Shown here: positions 1-8,123 of the stretch, piece after piece | Layout of the letters: each line of letters begins with the position of its first letter | Position numbering within the stretch: position 1 is the stretch's first letter | Source of the DNA: Planctomycetota bacterium | Lineage (GTDB): Bacteria; Planctomycetota; UBA1135; UBA2386 | Assembly (NCBI GenBank): GCA_002684655.1 | Contig: NYVR01000085.1 | Location: 1 to 46,518 of the forward strand | DNA: 46,518 nt | Direction of reading: 5' to 3' | Notes under the pieces: generated by a model | What the model was told of the DNA's origin: nothing | Database searches by the model: none | The model's input: the letters and a program-made list of their open reading frames with translations, nothing else | Program-made: the position numbers and the translations under genes

Positions 1-680
1 ATCGTGCCGAGGCTGACGCCGAACAGCACCAGCGGCTTATCGGCGCGGCCCGGCTGCGCGCGCACGTAGTCCACGACCGCGACGACGTCGTCGCTCTCGC
101 GCAGCCCACCGGTGAAAGGAGACCTGCTGCTGCTGCCGTGGTTGCACTGGTCGACTAGCCAGCACTCTCCGCCTCTTCGGCGCAGCATCTGCGCGACGGG
201 CTCCAGCTCCAAAGAAGAGCGGAACAGGCCGTGGACCAACACCGCGACGAAGCGGGGATCAGGGTCGATCGGCTCGACGCAATAGGCGCGGATTTCGACG
301 CCAGGTCTCGTCGGGACGAAGTGCCGCCGATCTTCGACAGCCGCTAAGGTCGCAGCGTCCAGCGCCGGACCGCCCGCCGCGCGCTCGGCGCGCAGCGTCG
401 CTGTCGTCTGCACCTGGATCTCACCTGAAGGAAGGACGCGAGGCCCCGCGTAGCTGCGCTCGTCCCCCCTCGTCCCGACCCAGCGTGACACCACGTAACC
501 GATCGCGGCGGGAAAGGTGACGAACAGGTGCAGCGGAAACAAGGCGAGGTGCACCCGCAGCACGAAGCTCCAGTATCGCCGCTGGGGCTTCCGGACCAGC
601 CAACGAAGCAGCCCGAAGACGATCGCGAGGACGAGCGTCGGCAAGGTGAGCGCGAGCGCCGCGAGCAGCGGGAACGTCAT
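1..680 (-). CDS. Membrane-anchored alpha/beta hydrolase, truncated by window edge
   Basis: Reading down from the ATG at 680, the frame is open for 226 codons to the window edge, so the C-terminal half is missing. Residues 1-28 and about 38-66 are hydrophobic and look like two membrane segments. From about residue 120 the sequence becomes a soluble alpha/beta hydrolase. It shows VLVHGLF near 148-153 (the HG of the oxyanion loop), DQCNHGSS near 177-184, and the nucleophile elbow GVSLG at 221-225 with Ser223 as the predicted catalytic serine. The Asp and His of the triad lie outside the window. The fold is a confident call, but the substrate cannot be read; an esterase or lipase-like role at the membrane is an inference. 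Confidence 0.8.
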   Translation of the reverse strand, partial: MTFPLLAALALTLPTLVLAIVFGLLRWLVRKPQRRYWSFVLRVHLALFPLHLFVTFPAAIGYVVSRWVGTRGDERSYAGPRVLPSGEIQVQTTATLRAERAAGGPALDAATLAAVEDRRHFVPTRPGVEIRAYCVEPIDPDPRFVAVLVHGLFRSSLELEPVAQMLRRRGGECWLVDQCNHGSSSRSPFTGGLRESDDVVAVVDYVRAQPGRADKPLVLFGVSLGT

Positions 681-867
681 GACGCGCGCTCCTCGCGCCA
701 AAGTCGCCCCAGCGCACGCCGAGGTCGCGCCTCCTTAGGCGGCGCGAAAAGGCCAGGTGCACAGCGCCAGATCTTGGACACTTGTGCAGGCTAACGAGCG
801 CTCGCGATGAGCGCCACGGCTCCGGTTCCGAGGTGCAAGTCTGGCCAGCTTCGGGCATCCTGCCGAC

Positions 868-1899
868 ATGCGCCTCGAGATCACGAAGCCCGACGATTGG
901 CACCTGCACCTGCGGGACGGCGCGGTCCTCCGAGACGTGGTGCCGGCGGCTGCGCGGCAGTTCGAGCGCGCGATCGTGATGCCCAACCTCAAGCCGCCGG
1001 TCACCACGGTGGCCGAAGCCGAGGCATACCGCCGCCGCATCCTCGACGCCGTGCCAGCAGGGGAGAGCTTTGATCCGCTGATGACGCTGTATCTAACGGA
1101 CAGAACCCCGCCGTCCGAGATCGAGGCAGCCAAGCGGTCTGCAGCAGTACACGCAGTCAAGATCTACCCAGCAGGCGCCACCACCAACTCCGAGAACGGC
1201 GTCACGGACTGGGGGCTCATTCGAGAGACGGTCGCGGAGATGGCGCGGGTCGACCTACCGCTGTTGATGCACGGGGAGGTCACCGACGCCGAGATCGACG
1301 TGTTTGACCGGGAGCGCGTGTTCCTTGAGCGTCACCTGTCGCCGCTCTGCGCCGATTTCCCGAACCTGCGCGTGGTGCTCGAGCACGTCACCACGGCCGA
1401 TTCCGTCGCGTTCGTGCGGAGCGCTGGCGACAACGTCGCGGCAACGATCACGGCGCACCACCTGCTCTGGAACCGCAACGAGTTGTTTCGCGGCGGCATC
1501 CGCCCGCATGCCTTCTGCCTACCGGTCCTAAAGCGGGAGCGGCACCGGCAAGCGCTGGTAGAGGCCGCGACCAGCGACGATGCGAGCTTCTTTCTCGGCA
1601 CGGACAGCGCGCCGCACGCTCGCGGCCGCAAAGAGAGCGACTGCGGCTGCGCAGGCATCTACACGGCACACGCCGCCCTGGAGCTCTACGCCGAGGCCTT
1701 CGAAGACGCGGGCGCGCTCGACAAGCTCGAGAGCTTCGCGAGCCACCGCGGACCCGACTTCTACGGGCTCCCGCGGAACGAGGGCAAGGTATCGCTCGTC
1801 CGCGAGGAGCAAGAGATCGCCGCGGAGCTGCCATATGGCGATGAGGTGCTCATTCCGATGCGCGCCGGTGAGAAGACGCGCTGGCGCATCGCCGACTGA
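868..1899 (+). CDS. pyrC: Dihydroorotase, class II (PyrC type)
   Basis: Catalyses the reversible cyclisation of N-carbamoyl-aspartate to dihydroorotate, the third step of de novo pyrimidine synthesis, in the cytoplasm. The 343-residue length fits the E. coli PyrC class. The metal-binding motif HLHLRDG gives His12 and His14. Lys98 in VKIYPAG is the expected carbamylated lysine. His135 (LLMHGEVT), His173 (LEHVTT) and Asp246 (LGTDSAPH) complete the two-zinc site. The ATG at 868 places the N-terminus as in known PyrC proteins; no clear Shine-Dalgarno sequence precedes it. It converges with the selenoprotein gene, with 19 bases between the stops. Confidence 0.97.
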   Translation: MRLEITKPDDWHLHLRDGAVLRDVVPAAARQFERAIVMPNLKPPVTTVAEAEAYRRRILDAVPAGESFDPLMTLYLTDRTPPSEIEAAKRSAAVHAVKIYPAGATTNSENGVTDWGLIRETVAEMARVDLPLLMHGEVTDAEIDVFDRERVFLERHLSPLCADFPNLRVVLEHVTTADSVAFVRSAGDNVAATITAHHLLWNRNELFRGGIRPHAFCLPVLKRERHRQALVEAATSDDASFFLGTDSAPHARGRKESDCGCAGIYTAHAALELYAEAFEDAGALDKLESFASHRGPDFYGLPRNEGKVSLVREEQEIAAELPYGDEVLIPMRAGEKTRWRIAD

Positions 1900-1918
1900 G
1901 GCGCTGCGGCGGCGACCG

Positions 1919-2899
1919 TCAGCGGCGGCTGGGTAACGAGAGCTCGGGCTGCCAGCGCACGCCGTCACGACGTCCTCTGCGCCTGAGGCGCCGGGTGTCG
2001 ACGGACCTAGGCATGAACGCGGCAGCGGCATCGACGAGCAGCTTCTTCAGCTTCTTGGCGGAGCAGGCCGCGGACGCCGAACCAACGACCTCTCCGCTGA
2101 GACCATAGGTTCGGGTCCTGACGACGAGCAGCCCGGTCTTCGGTGCCTTGTCGCTGCCCACCACCTTCGCCCACTCGGTCTCGTCGTCCGCCCGGCAGTA
2201 GAGAAACCGCCCGATCAACTCGTCGGACCAGCAGAGCTCGCAGAGGATCTCCTCCAGCGCCTCGGTGTCCTCGGGATCCCCTCGCAAGACGACCAGCTGC
2301 TGGGCGTCGCACTCGGTGACGTTGAGCGCGAGCCGCAGATCGCGCAGCAGGGGCAAGCCAAGTTCACGCGCTTTGGCGCGCGGCTTACCCGGGTAGCGCG
2401 CGGCAATCTTGCGCATCGACGCGGCCATCGCGGCGCCGCTCTTGTAGGGCCCTGTCGGCGAGCGCCCTGGCCGCACCAACGGCCGCTGACCGCTTGGATC
2501 GAGGATCGCGAACACCGTGTTAACGAGGCCGCGACCGCGCATCAGCCGCCGCATCAGCGCTGCCTCGTCCGCGTCCTCGAACGAGAGCAGGCGCGCACAG
2601 ACGAAGCTGCGAGACGCCGCGACAACGGCTTGATCAGACAGGTAACTCCTGTCCATCTCCTGCTTACCCGGTCACCACATCCCAGGGACTTCGCCACAAT
2701 GCGGCGCCGCGAAGACCAGCAGGATGGGCCGCTTGGTCGCCGCGGCCGCAGACTTCGCGGCTGCCCAGGTTCCGTGCCAGGCGATGCGATGCTCGACCTT
2801 ACCCCAGTCCTGAGTAACGCTGGGGCCGGGCCCCTGCGCGGCGACGAAGGCCGGGAGCGCCAGCATAGACAACACAGCGACGGTGCTCGTCATAGACAC
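1919..2899 (-). CDS. Putative thioredoxin-fold selenoprotein with in-frame UGA (Sec76)
   Basis: Read as one 326-residue protein through an in-frame TGA at 2674-2672. Residues 1-21 are a signal peptide (cleavage after AAQ or nearby), so the protein is exported. Then come KRPILLVFAAPHC, a thioredoxin-like beta strand ending in Cys68, and GMW-UGA-PGK-QEMDRSYLSD. The helix after the UGA resembles that following the active site in secreted thioredoxin-like proteins. Aligned from the helix side, the UGA falls on the first position of CxxC (UPGK) right after Trp; aligned from the strand side, Cys68 takes that place and Cys68/Sec76 could pair. About 250 residues of open frame follow, including VNTVFAILDPSG. 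A SECIS-like hairpin lies just downstream. The internal ATG at 2656 has no usable ribosome site and no signal peptide, so a separate second gene is unlikely. Alternatives are a nonsense mutation (TGG to TGA) or a sequencing error. Function beyond a thiol/selenol redox role is unknown. Confidence 0.72.
2636..2654 (-). promoter_or_regulatory. Candidate bacterial SECIS hairpin inside the selenoprotein gene
   Basis: On the mRNA strand GGACAGG (2654-2648) pairs with CCTGTCT (2642-2636), six Watson-Crick pairs plus one closing G-U, around the loop AGTTA. The second loop base is G (2646), 26 nt downstream of the UGA. The known bacterial SECIS layout is a small apical loop with a G in its first two bases, about 16-37 nt after the UGA, and this element fits. 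It would recruit SelB. The hairpin is seen directly; its function is inferred. Confidence 0.6.
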
Positions 2900-3080
2900 A
2901 GATTACGGCCGCGGTCCGCGCTCCCCACATCAAAGTCTCGCGCGGCGGCCCCGCGCGCCGAGCCGATCAAGCGAAGGCTTGGCGCCCTGGACGCCCCAGT
3001 GATCTCCGGCGCCACACATGAGGGGCTCGATGGGCCGTGGCCTGCCGCCGCAGGCCCGCGCAGCATACCGGCTTAAAGAT

Positions 3081-3102
3081 CCCGGCGCGCGCGGCGCGCG
3101 GG
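3081..3102 (-). terminator. Possible terminator hairpin after tRNA-Gly
   Basis: Downstream of the tRNA on the minus strand, CCCGCGCGC and GCGCGCCGGG can pair with one bulged base around CGC. The sequence ATCTTTAA follows, a weak substitute for a U tract. A GC-rich hairpin of this sort may arise by chance in this genome, so the call is tentative. Confidence 0.3.
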
Positions 3103-3124
3103 CTGGGGACGGCCGGAAGAAAAC

Positions 3125-3199
3125 TGGAGCGGGTGATGAGATTCGAACTCACGACCCTCACGTTGGCAACGTGATGCTCTACCACTGAGCTACACCCGC
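3125..3199 (-). tRNA. tRNA-Gly (anticodon GCC), CCA encoded
   Basis: On the minus strand the acceptor stem is GCGGGTG with CACCCGC, followed by discriminator T and an encoded CCA (3127-3125). The D arm TAGCTCAGTGGTAGAGC, the anticodon arm CACGTTGCCAACGTG with GCC at the centre, and the T arm GTGAGTTCGAATCTCAT are all intact. The whole is close to the E. coli tRNA-Gly(GCC) pattern. It stands alone, upstream of the selenoprotein gene on the same strand with about 225 bases between. It is not a tRNA-Sec: its arms have normal lengths. Confidence 0.97.
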
Positions 3200-3374
3200 A
3201 ACCAGGGGCTCGTCTGCAGGAACCCTAACCCAGAATCACGGCAAAGCGATCCTGCCAGAGGGTTGACCCCGCGAACGAGGGCGGACATTCCTAAAGATCT
3301 GCAAGGTCGAAGTCAAGCCCGCGAATTCCCTTCCCGCGGCGAGGCCCGCGACCACGCCCCGAATCCATCCTCAC

Positions 3375-5186
3375 ATGCCCTCGTTCCCATCGACCTTCCC
3401 CGAGCTCTTGGACCAGCTCGTCCGCGAACGCGGAGAGCGGGTCTTCCTCCCGAGACGCACCGCACAAGACCACACTCCGATCTCGTTCGGACGCGTCGTG
3501 AACGACGTCGACGCGCTCGCGGCGGCCCTTCTCGATCTGGGACTCCGGCGAGGCGACCGCGTCGGCATTGTCGCCGAGAATCGCTACGAGTGGCTCGCGA
3601 TCGACTTGGCGCTGGCGAGCGTCGGCGTCATCGACGTGCCGAGAGGATCGGACACTACCCCAACCGAACTTCAATTCATCCTGCAGCACAGCGGCAGTTG
3701 CGCGGCCTTCGCCGAGAACGACAAGGTCGCCCTCGACCTGCTGGCCATGCGCGCTGAGCTCCCAGCCCTTCAGCACGTCATCGTGATGGCGGACGCGACT
3801 GCCGTCGACGGCGCGCTGGCGCTCGGCGACCTGTTCAAGAGCGGCGCAGAAAAGCGCGACGCCGCCCCCGACCAACTCGCGGCAGCGCGCGCTGCTGTCG
3901 ATCCAGAGGACCTTCTGACGATCGTCTACACGTCAGGCACGACCGCCGAACCCAAAGGCGTGATGCTGAGCCACAGGAACGTGCTGTCCAACATGTTCAC
4001 CTGCATCGAGGTGCTCCACGTGAGCCATGAGGACAGCTTCTTGTCGGTCCTCCCTGCTTGGCACATGTACGAACGGATCATGGACTACCTCGCGCTGGCG
4101 ACGGGCGGCCAGCTGGTCTACACCGACCGACGGCGGATCAAAGAGGACCTCAAAGCCGTGCGGCCCACGATCTTCGCCGCCGTGCCCCGCATCTGGGAGA
4201 TGCTGCACGACGGCATCGTCAACTCGGCGCTCAAGCTCGAGGGCATACAAGGCAAGCTGTTCCGACGCTGCCTGACCGTCTCAAGACGCGTCGGCGCGGG
4301 CGCGCCGACGCTGCTCGACCGGCTGCAGTTCGCCGTGCTCGACCGCGTCATCAATAAGAAGGTCCGGGCAGGTCTCGGCGGGCGGCTACGCCTCTGCGCG
4401 AGCGGCGGCGGCGCGCTGCCGCGTCATGTAGACGAGACCTTCCTGGGTATGGGCATCCCGCTGCGCAACGGCTACGGGCTGACCGAGACCAGCCCGGTCG
4501 CGGCCGTTCGCCTGCCACACCAAACGCGGCCCGGCCACATCGGGCCGCCCCTGCCCGAGACACAGATCCAGGCGCGCAGAGAAGACGGCAGCCCCTGCGC
4601 GACGAACGAGACCGGGATCCTATGGATCAAAGGTCCGCAAGTTATGCGCGGCTACTACGAGAACCCGACCCGAACTCGCGAGGTCTTGGATGAAGACGGC
4701 TGGTTCAACAGCGGCGACTTGGGGCACTGCGACGACGAAGGCAACCTCTGGATCACCGGCCGCGCCAAAGACACGATCGTGCTCGCCGGCGGCGAGAACG
4801 TCGAGCCCGAACCCATCGAGACGTTGGTCAAGACCTCTCCGCTGATCGAGCAAGCCGTCGTCGTCGGCCAGGACGAGAAGGCTTTAGGGGTCCTCATCGT
4901 CCCGTCTGCTGAGGCGCTGGAACGAGAGGTCCCGCGCACGGATTGGGACGCGCGAGGCGACGTGCTCAACGGCGAGGCGGTCCGCAAGGTCTACCGCCGA
5001 GAGATCGACCGCTTGGTGACGCGCGAGAACGGCTGTAGGCCGACGGATCGCGTCGCGACGCTGCAAGTGCTCGCCGAGCCGTTGACGCCCGACAACGGCA
5101 TGCTCACGCAGACCCTGAAGGTGCGCCGCCACGTGATCGCAGAGCGCTACGCCGACGTCATCGCGGCGCTGTTCCGGCGCGGCTGA
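3375..5186 (+). CDS. AMP-dependent long-chain acyl-CoA synthetase family
   Basis: A 603-residue adenylate-forming enzyme that activates a carboxylic acid, most likely a fatty acid, to the acyl-adenylate and then the CoA thioester. The P-loop-like motif YTSGTTAEPKG lies near residue 185. The A5 motif GYGLTETSP is near 365 and NSGDLG near 445. The hinge region ITGRAKDTIVLAGGENVEPE follows, where the ENVEP variant is typical of long-chain fatty-acid ligases of the FAA1 type. The C-terminal LTQTLKVRRHVI carries the expected catalytic-lysine region. Chain-length specificity cannot be read. Its 3' end overlaps the converging thiD gene by 29 bases. Confidence 0.9.
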   Translation: MPSFPSTFPELLDQLVRERGERVFLPRRTAQDHTPISFGRVVNDVDALAAALLDLGLRRGDRVGIVAENRYEWLAIDLALASVGVIDVPRGSDTTPTELQFILQHSGSCAAFAENDKVALDLLAMRAELPALQHVIVMADATAVDGALALGDLFKSGAEKRDAAPDQLAAARAAVDPEDLLTIVYTSGTTAEPKGVMLSHRNVLSNMFTCIEVLHVSHEDSFLSVLPAWHMYERIMDYLALATGGQLVYTDRRRIKEDLKAVRPTIFAAVPRIWEMLHDGIVNSALKLEGIQGKLFRRCLTVSRRVGAGAPTLLDRLQFAVLDRVINKKVRAGLGGRLRLCASGGGALPRHVDETFLGMGIPLRNGYGLTETSPVAAVRLPHQTRPGHIGPPLPETQIQARREDGSPCATNETGILWIKGPQVMRGYYENPTRTREVLDEDGWFNSGDLGHCDDEGNLWITGRAKDTIVLAGGENVEPEPIETLVKTSPLIEQAVVVGQDEKALGVLIVPSAEALEREVPRTDWDARGDVLNGEAVRKVYRREIDRLVTRENGCRPTDRVATLQVLAEPLTPDNGMLTQTLKVRRHVIAERYADVIAALFRRG

Positions 5187-5928
5187 TCGGCAGCGGCTGC
5201 GGCGCGCCGTCCTCTCGAGGCTTCACCTGCTCAAGCAAACCACTGAGCCAGTCGCCGCCGCCTTGACAGGCGTCACGCAGCGCCTCATCGCGCGCCAACC
5301 GCGCGGCGATGGCGCTGGCGAGCGCGCACCCCGTGCCGCGTACCGGGCCACAGCTCCGCCGCGGGCGGACGAAGCGCGACGAGGCGCCTCGCTCCGCGAG
5401 TTGGTCCACGACTTCAGGCCCAGAAGCGTGCCCGCCCTTGCTCAGCACGGCCGCCGCGCCGAGATCAAGCAGCCGCTCGGGCATACCTTCCGCGAGCTGC
5501 TCAAGCTCGGGGATGTTGGGCGTGATCAGCGTCGCGACCGGCGCGAGGTGTTCGCGATAGGCTCTGACGAGCGCTGCGCCGCTGTCCATGCCACCCGCGG
5601 TCGCCGAGAGGACGGGGTCGATCACGATGGGGACGCTGCCAGCGATGTCGCGGAGCGCTCGCCCGACCTCCGCGGCGAGCGCCGCTGCGCCGATGTAGCC
5701 CACCTTGACCGCCGCCACTGGCCCATCAGCGAGGACGACTTCAAGCTGTTGACGCCAAACCGCAGCTGGGATCGGCTCGGCGCGCTCGAACCCTCGCGCG
5801 CCTTGGATCGTGGTCGTCAAAGCGATTGGCAGCGGCGCGCCGCCATGCAGCGCGACGACCGTCGCGTCGACCGTTACGCCGGCCCCGCCGCTCGGGTCGA
5901 GCCCGCCGAGCAAGAGAGATCGCTTCAC
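5158..5928 (-). CDS. thiD: Hydroxymethylpyrimidine (phosphate) kinase
   Basis: Phosphorylates 4-amino-5-hydroxymethyl-2-methylpyrimidine (phosphate) for thiamine synthesis; a ribokinase-fold cytoplasmic enzyme. The 256 residues include the N-terminal GGLDPSGGAGVTVD, DPVLSATAGG in the middle, and the C-terminal anion-hole motif GTGCALASAIAARLA, all in ThiD order. Translation starts at a GTG. No thiamine riboswitch is visible in the 84 bases upstream, and no other thiamine gene is nearby. The extended C-terminus after residue 240 overlaps the acyl-CoA synthetase gene on the other strand. A related pyridoxal kinase activity cannot be excluded. Confidence 0.88.
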   Translation of the reverse strand: MKRSLLLGGLDPSGGAGVTVDATVVALHGGAPLPIALTTTIQGARGFERAEPIPAAVWRQQLEVVLADGPVAAVKVGYIGAAALAAEVGRALRDIAGSVPIVIDPVLSATAGGMDSGAALVRAYREHLAPVATLITPNIPELEQLAEGMPERLLDLGAAAVLSKGGHASGPEVVDQLAERGASSRFVRPRRSCGPVRGTGCALASAIAARLARDEALRDACQGGGDWLSGLLEQVKPREDGAPQPLPISRAGTAPR

Positions 5929-6012
5929 CGCTGTAGACCTAGCTTGAAGTGACAGACCGGCGTGGCCGGGAGCTTGCAGGGAGCTGCTCGACCGCGTGAG
6001 CGCGTCGCGGAG

Positions 6013-7077
6013 TCAGTCGTCATCTTCACCGAGAGTCGCCGCGCTCGCGCCCGAGACGCCCATCGCCTTGAGGATGTTCCGCTCAAGGCGCCGCTCCAAC
6101 CGGCGCAGGGTGCGCGAGTCGGCGCTCTCGAGCGTGATCGAGCCACCTGCTACGGATCCGTGACCGCCGCAAGACCCCTCTTCGCCCTCCATGCCGGCGC
6201 GGATCAGACGCCACGCGTCGCCGCCTACTTCGGTCCGCACCGACACGCAGTAGCTTTGACCTACGAGTCCGCCGCAGAACACGGCCCGCACGCCCTCCAT
6301 TCGAAGCAGCAAGTCAGCGACCTCTGCGACCATCTCGGCGCTGGTCGTTCGACCGAGCGAGCAGAGCGTGATGCCGTCGTAGAGACGCGCCTTACCGAGC
6401 GCGTCTTTGAGCGTCCGGAAATAGGCAGCTGGAAGCCTTGGGTTGGCGATGGAAGCCAGCTCCGTGCGATCCATGTGCAGCGACAAGAACTCGAAGACCT
6501 TGATGTCTAGGTCGCTGACGTTGCGCGACAGGTCCGCCGTGTCTGTGCGTAACCCGTAGGCCAAGGCGGTGGCCGCGGGGCTGCTCGGGGCCAGGCCTGC
6601 GTGCATCAGGTAACTGGCGACGATCGTGCTGGTAGCGCCGATCTCAGGCCGGACGTCTACGAACGGCGGCTCGACCTCGGCCGAGGCGTCTCCGGCGCGT
6701 TCATGGTGATCGACGACGATGTCTACGGCGCTGCCCGCGGGGACGAAGGTATGCCCGAAGCCAGGCTGCGTATCGACCAGAGCGATGCAGTCGAAGTCGC
6801 TCAGTTTGATCGTGTCGAGCCGACCCATGTCGATCTTGAGTTCACGCACCATCGCCTGGTTCTCGGCCCGCAGGATCTTCCCGGTGATCGCCAGCTGACT
6901 CTCACAGCCCGCGGCGAGACGCGCGAACTCCTGCAGCCCGACGGCGCCGCCCAAAGAGTCGGGGTCGGGGTTGTTATGGGTCAACACGAGCAGCCGCTGC
7001 CGCTTGCGCAGCAGCTGGCGAAGCTCTTCGGCCCGGTCGGCGCCGGGTCGGACCGTCTTGGCTGAGGGGAGGTTCAT
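6013..7077 (-). CDS. DHH-DHHA1 phosphoesterase, NrnA-like
   Basis: A 354-residue DHH-superfamily phosphoesterase, probably degrading short oligoribonucleotides and/or 3'-phosphoadenosine 5'-phosphate, as NrnA does. Motif I is THNNPDPDSLGG (33-44), motif II is VDTQPG with Asp102, the name-giving DHH is at 123-125, and motif IV is RTDTADLSR. The C-terminal DHHA1 substrate domain ends in GGHGSVAGG. The frame extends upstream to 7281, but that stretch overlaps the next gene's 3' end and is not conserved-looking, so I chose the ATG at 7077 (MNLPSAK). The gap to the upstream sugar-isomerase-like gene is 64 bases on the same strand, so they may be cotranscribed. Nuclease versus cyclic dinucleotide phosphodiesterase is unresolved; no DAC or GGDEF companion is nearby. 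Confidence 0.88.
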   Translation of the reverse strand: MNLPSAKTVRPGADRAEELRQLLRKRQRLLVLTHNNPDPDSLGGAVGLQEFARLAAGCESQLAITGKILRAENQAMVRELKIDMGRLDTIKLSDFDCIALVDTQPGFGHTFVPAGSAVDIVVDHHERAGDASAEVEPPFVDVRPEIGATSTIVASYLMHAGLAPSSPAATALAYGLRTDTADLSRNVSDLDIKVFEFLSLHMDRTELASIANPRLPAAYFRTLKDALGKARLYDGITLCSLGRTTSAEMVAEVADLLLRMEGVRAVFCGGLVGQSYCVSVRTEVGGDAWRLIRAGMEGEEGSCGGHGSVAGGSITLESADSRTLRRLERRLERNILKAMGVSGASAATLGEDDD

Positions 7078-7141
7078 GATCGAGAGCGCGCTAGACCACA
7101 GGCCACACTTTGCATCGACCTCGCAGGCTGCCGACTTTTGG

Positions 7142-8035
7142 TCAGAAGCCGTACTTGTCGAGGCAAGAGCGCATACCAGGCATCTCCCCGCTGTTGACCG
7201 AGAGATCCAGTTCCAGCACCACCGGGAACGAGTTCCCGGTATGGGGTACATAGGAGGCGCACAGGCCGTAGTCCACCCCACCCGCCCCAGGGGGAAGATA
7301 GAGGCCCTCAGGCGACGCGTCGCCGAGGGTCATCCCTGCGAGGCAGCTACCAAACGCCTCAAGCCACTCCCCCTGGGGCTCGGCGAGGACTTGCTCGCGG
7401 CGAGCGCAGATTGCCGCGTCGTGCCAGTAACCAAGGCGCTGGTGCGCGAGGTCCTCGAAGATGTCTCGCAGCGCGACGGCGTCGACGACGCCCCGCAGAC
7501 TGCGGCTCTGCGTGATGCTGAAGTCTATATCAGGGAACGACTTGAGCACTTCATACAGCTCGCGGCAGGCTCGATCGACGGCGGCGTCCCGGCCGACGTT
7601 ACGGCGCGCGAGCAACGCCTGCGCCCGCTCTGCCGTCCAGTCGTAGGCGGGCTCGCCCAGGTCCTCGGCCTCGATCTCCCCGAGGACAGAGACCACGCCA
7701 GCGTCCAAGACGACCTGCGGGACGCCCAGGACGCGGGCCGTCGCGACCGCGTCCGCGATGGCGCGGCCAGCGGCCTGCCGCTCACCCAACGCCTCGGCGA
7801 CGAAGCCGTTCATCGGCGACCGGTCCGTCAGCGGTCCCCCTGCCCGCACGCCCGCGAAGCGAAACGGCAGCTCATCTGCGGCCGCCCGCATGCCCGCCCA
7901 GTCGATCGCGCGAGGGCCCGGAGATACACCCATCCCCGCAAATCCGTTCTCCAGGAGAGAAACCAGGAGCCGAGACGGCTCACTCGGACCGTGCACGGTG
8001 GCCCAGGCGGCCGCAAGGTATCGCTGCACTCGCAT
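7142..8035 (-). CDS. TIM-barrel protein of the sugar isomerase/epimerase (AP endonuclease 2) superfamily
   Basis: A 297-residue protein whose C-terminal half has the superfamily layout. LGYWHDAAICAR resembles the gyWHDvGHa strand, and LGDASPEGLYLPPGAGGVDY resembles the hxHD...LPPGxGxiDW strand that normally carries metal ligands. The usual His before Asp appears as Gly-Asp here, so metal binding may be altered. The ATG at 8035 (MRVQRYL) begins the conserved-looking part; the frame extends to 8227 but would run into the divergent lipoprotein promoter and start. Precedes the DHH gene on the same strand. No substrate can be assigned. Confidence 0.7.
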   Translation of the reverse strand: MRVQRYLAAAWATVHGPSEPSRLLVSLLENGFAGMGVSPGPRAIDWAGMRAAADELPFRFAGVRAGGPLTDRSPMNGFVAEALGERQAAGRAIADAVATARVLGVPQVVLDAGVVSVLGEIEAEDLGEPAYDWTAERAQALLARRNVGRDAAVDRACRELYEVLKSFPDIDFSITQSRSLRGVVDAVALRDIFEDLAHQRLGYWHDAAICARREQVLAEPQGEWLEAFGSCLAGMTLGDASPEGLYLPPGAGGVDYGLCASYVPHTGNSFPVVLELDLSVNSGEMPGMRSCLDKYGF

Positions 8036-8085
8036 GTGAGAGGGACTATCGGAGAGATCGGGGACGACGCTACCCTTCAATTGTC

Positions 8086-8101
8086 CGGACGGTGCCGTCC
8101 G
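8086..8101. promoter_or_regulatory. Short perfect inverted repeat between divergent genes
   Basis: CGGACGG-TG-CCGTCCG sits in the 88-bp gap between the divergent sugar-isomerase-like gene and the coiled-coil lipoprotein gene. It could be an operator or a leader hairpin of the lipoprotein mRNA, 23 nt before its ATG. No second copy was noticed in the window. Confidence 0.3.
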
Positions 8102-8123
8102 AACCAAGAGCGGAGCGCAGACT

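Noticed and set aside
1919-2656. A separate 245-residue gene starting at the ATG at 2656
   Set aside because: AGGAG touches the ATG with no spacer, the product would lack the signal peptide and first strand of the fold, and the frame upstream is continuous apart from one TGA; reading through is simpler.
3125-3199. tRNA near the selenoprotein as a possible tRNA-Sec
   Set aside because: The anticodon is GCC and the arms are normal length with no long variable arm, so it is tRNA-Gly; the proximity is probably coincidence.
5929-6012. Thiamine riboswitch upstream of thiD
   Set aside because: The 84 bases contain none of the conserved TPP riboswitch motifs and are too short.
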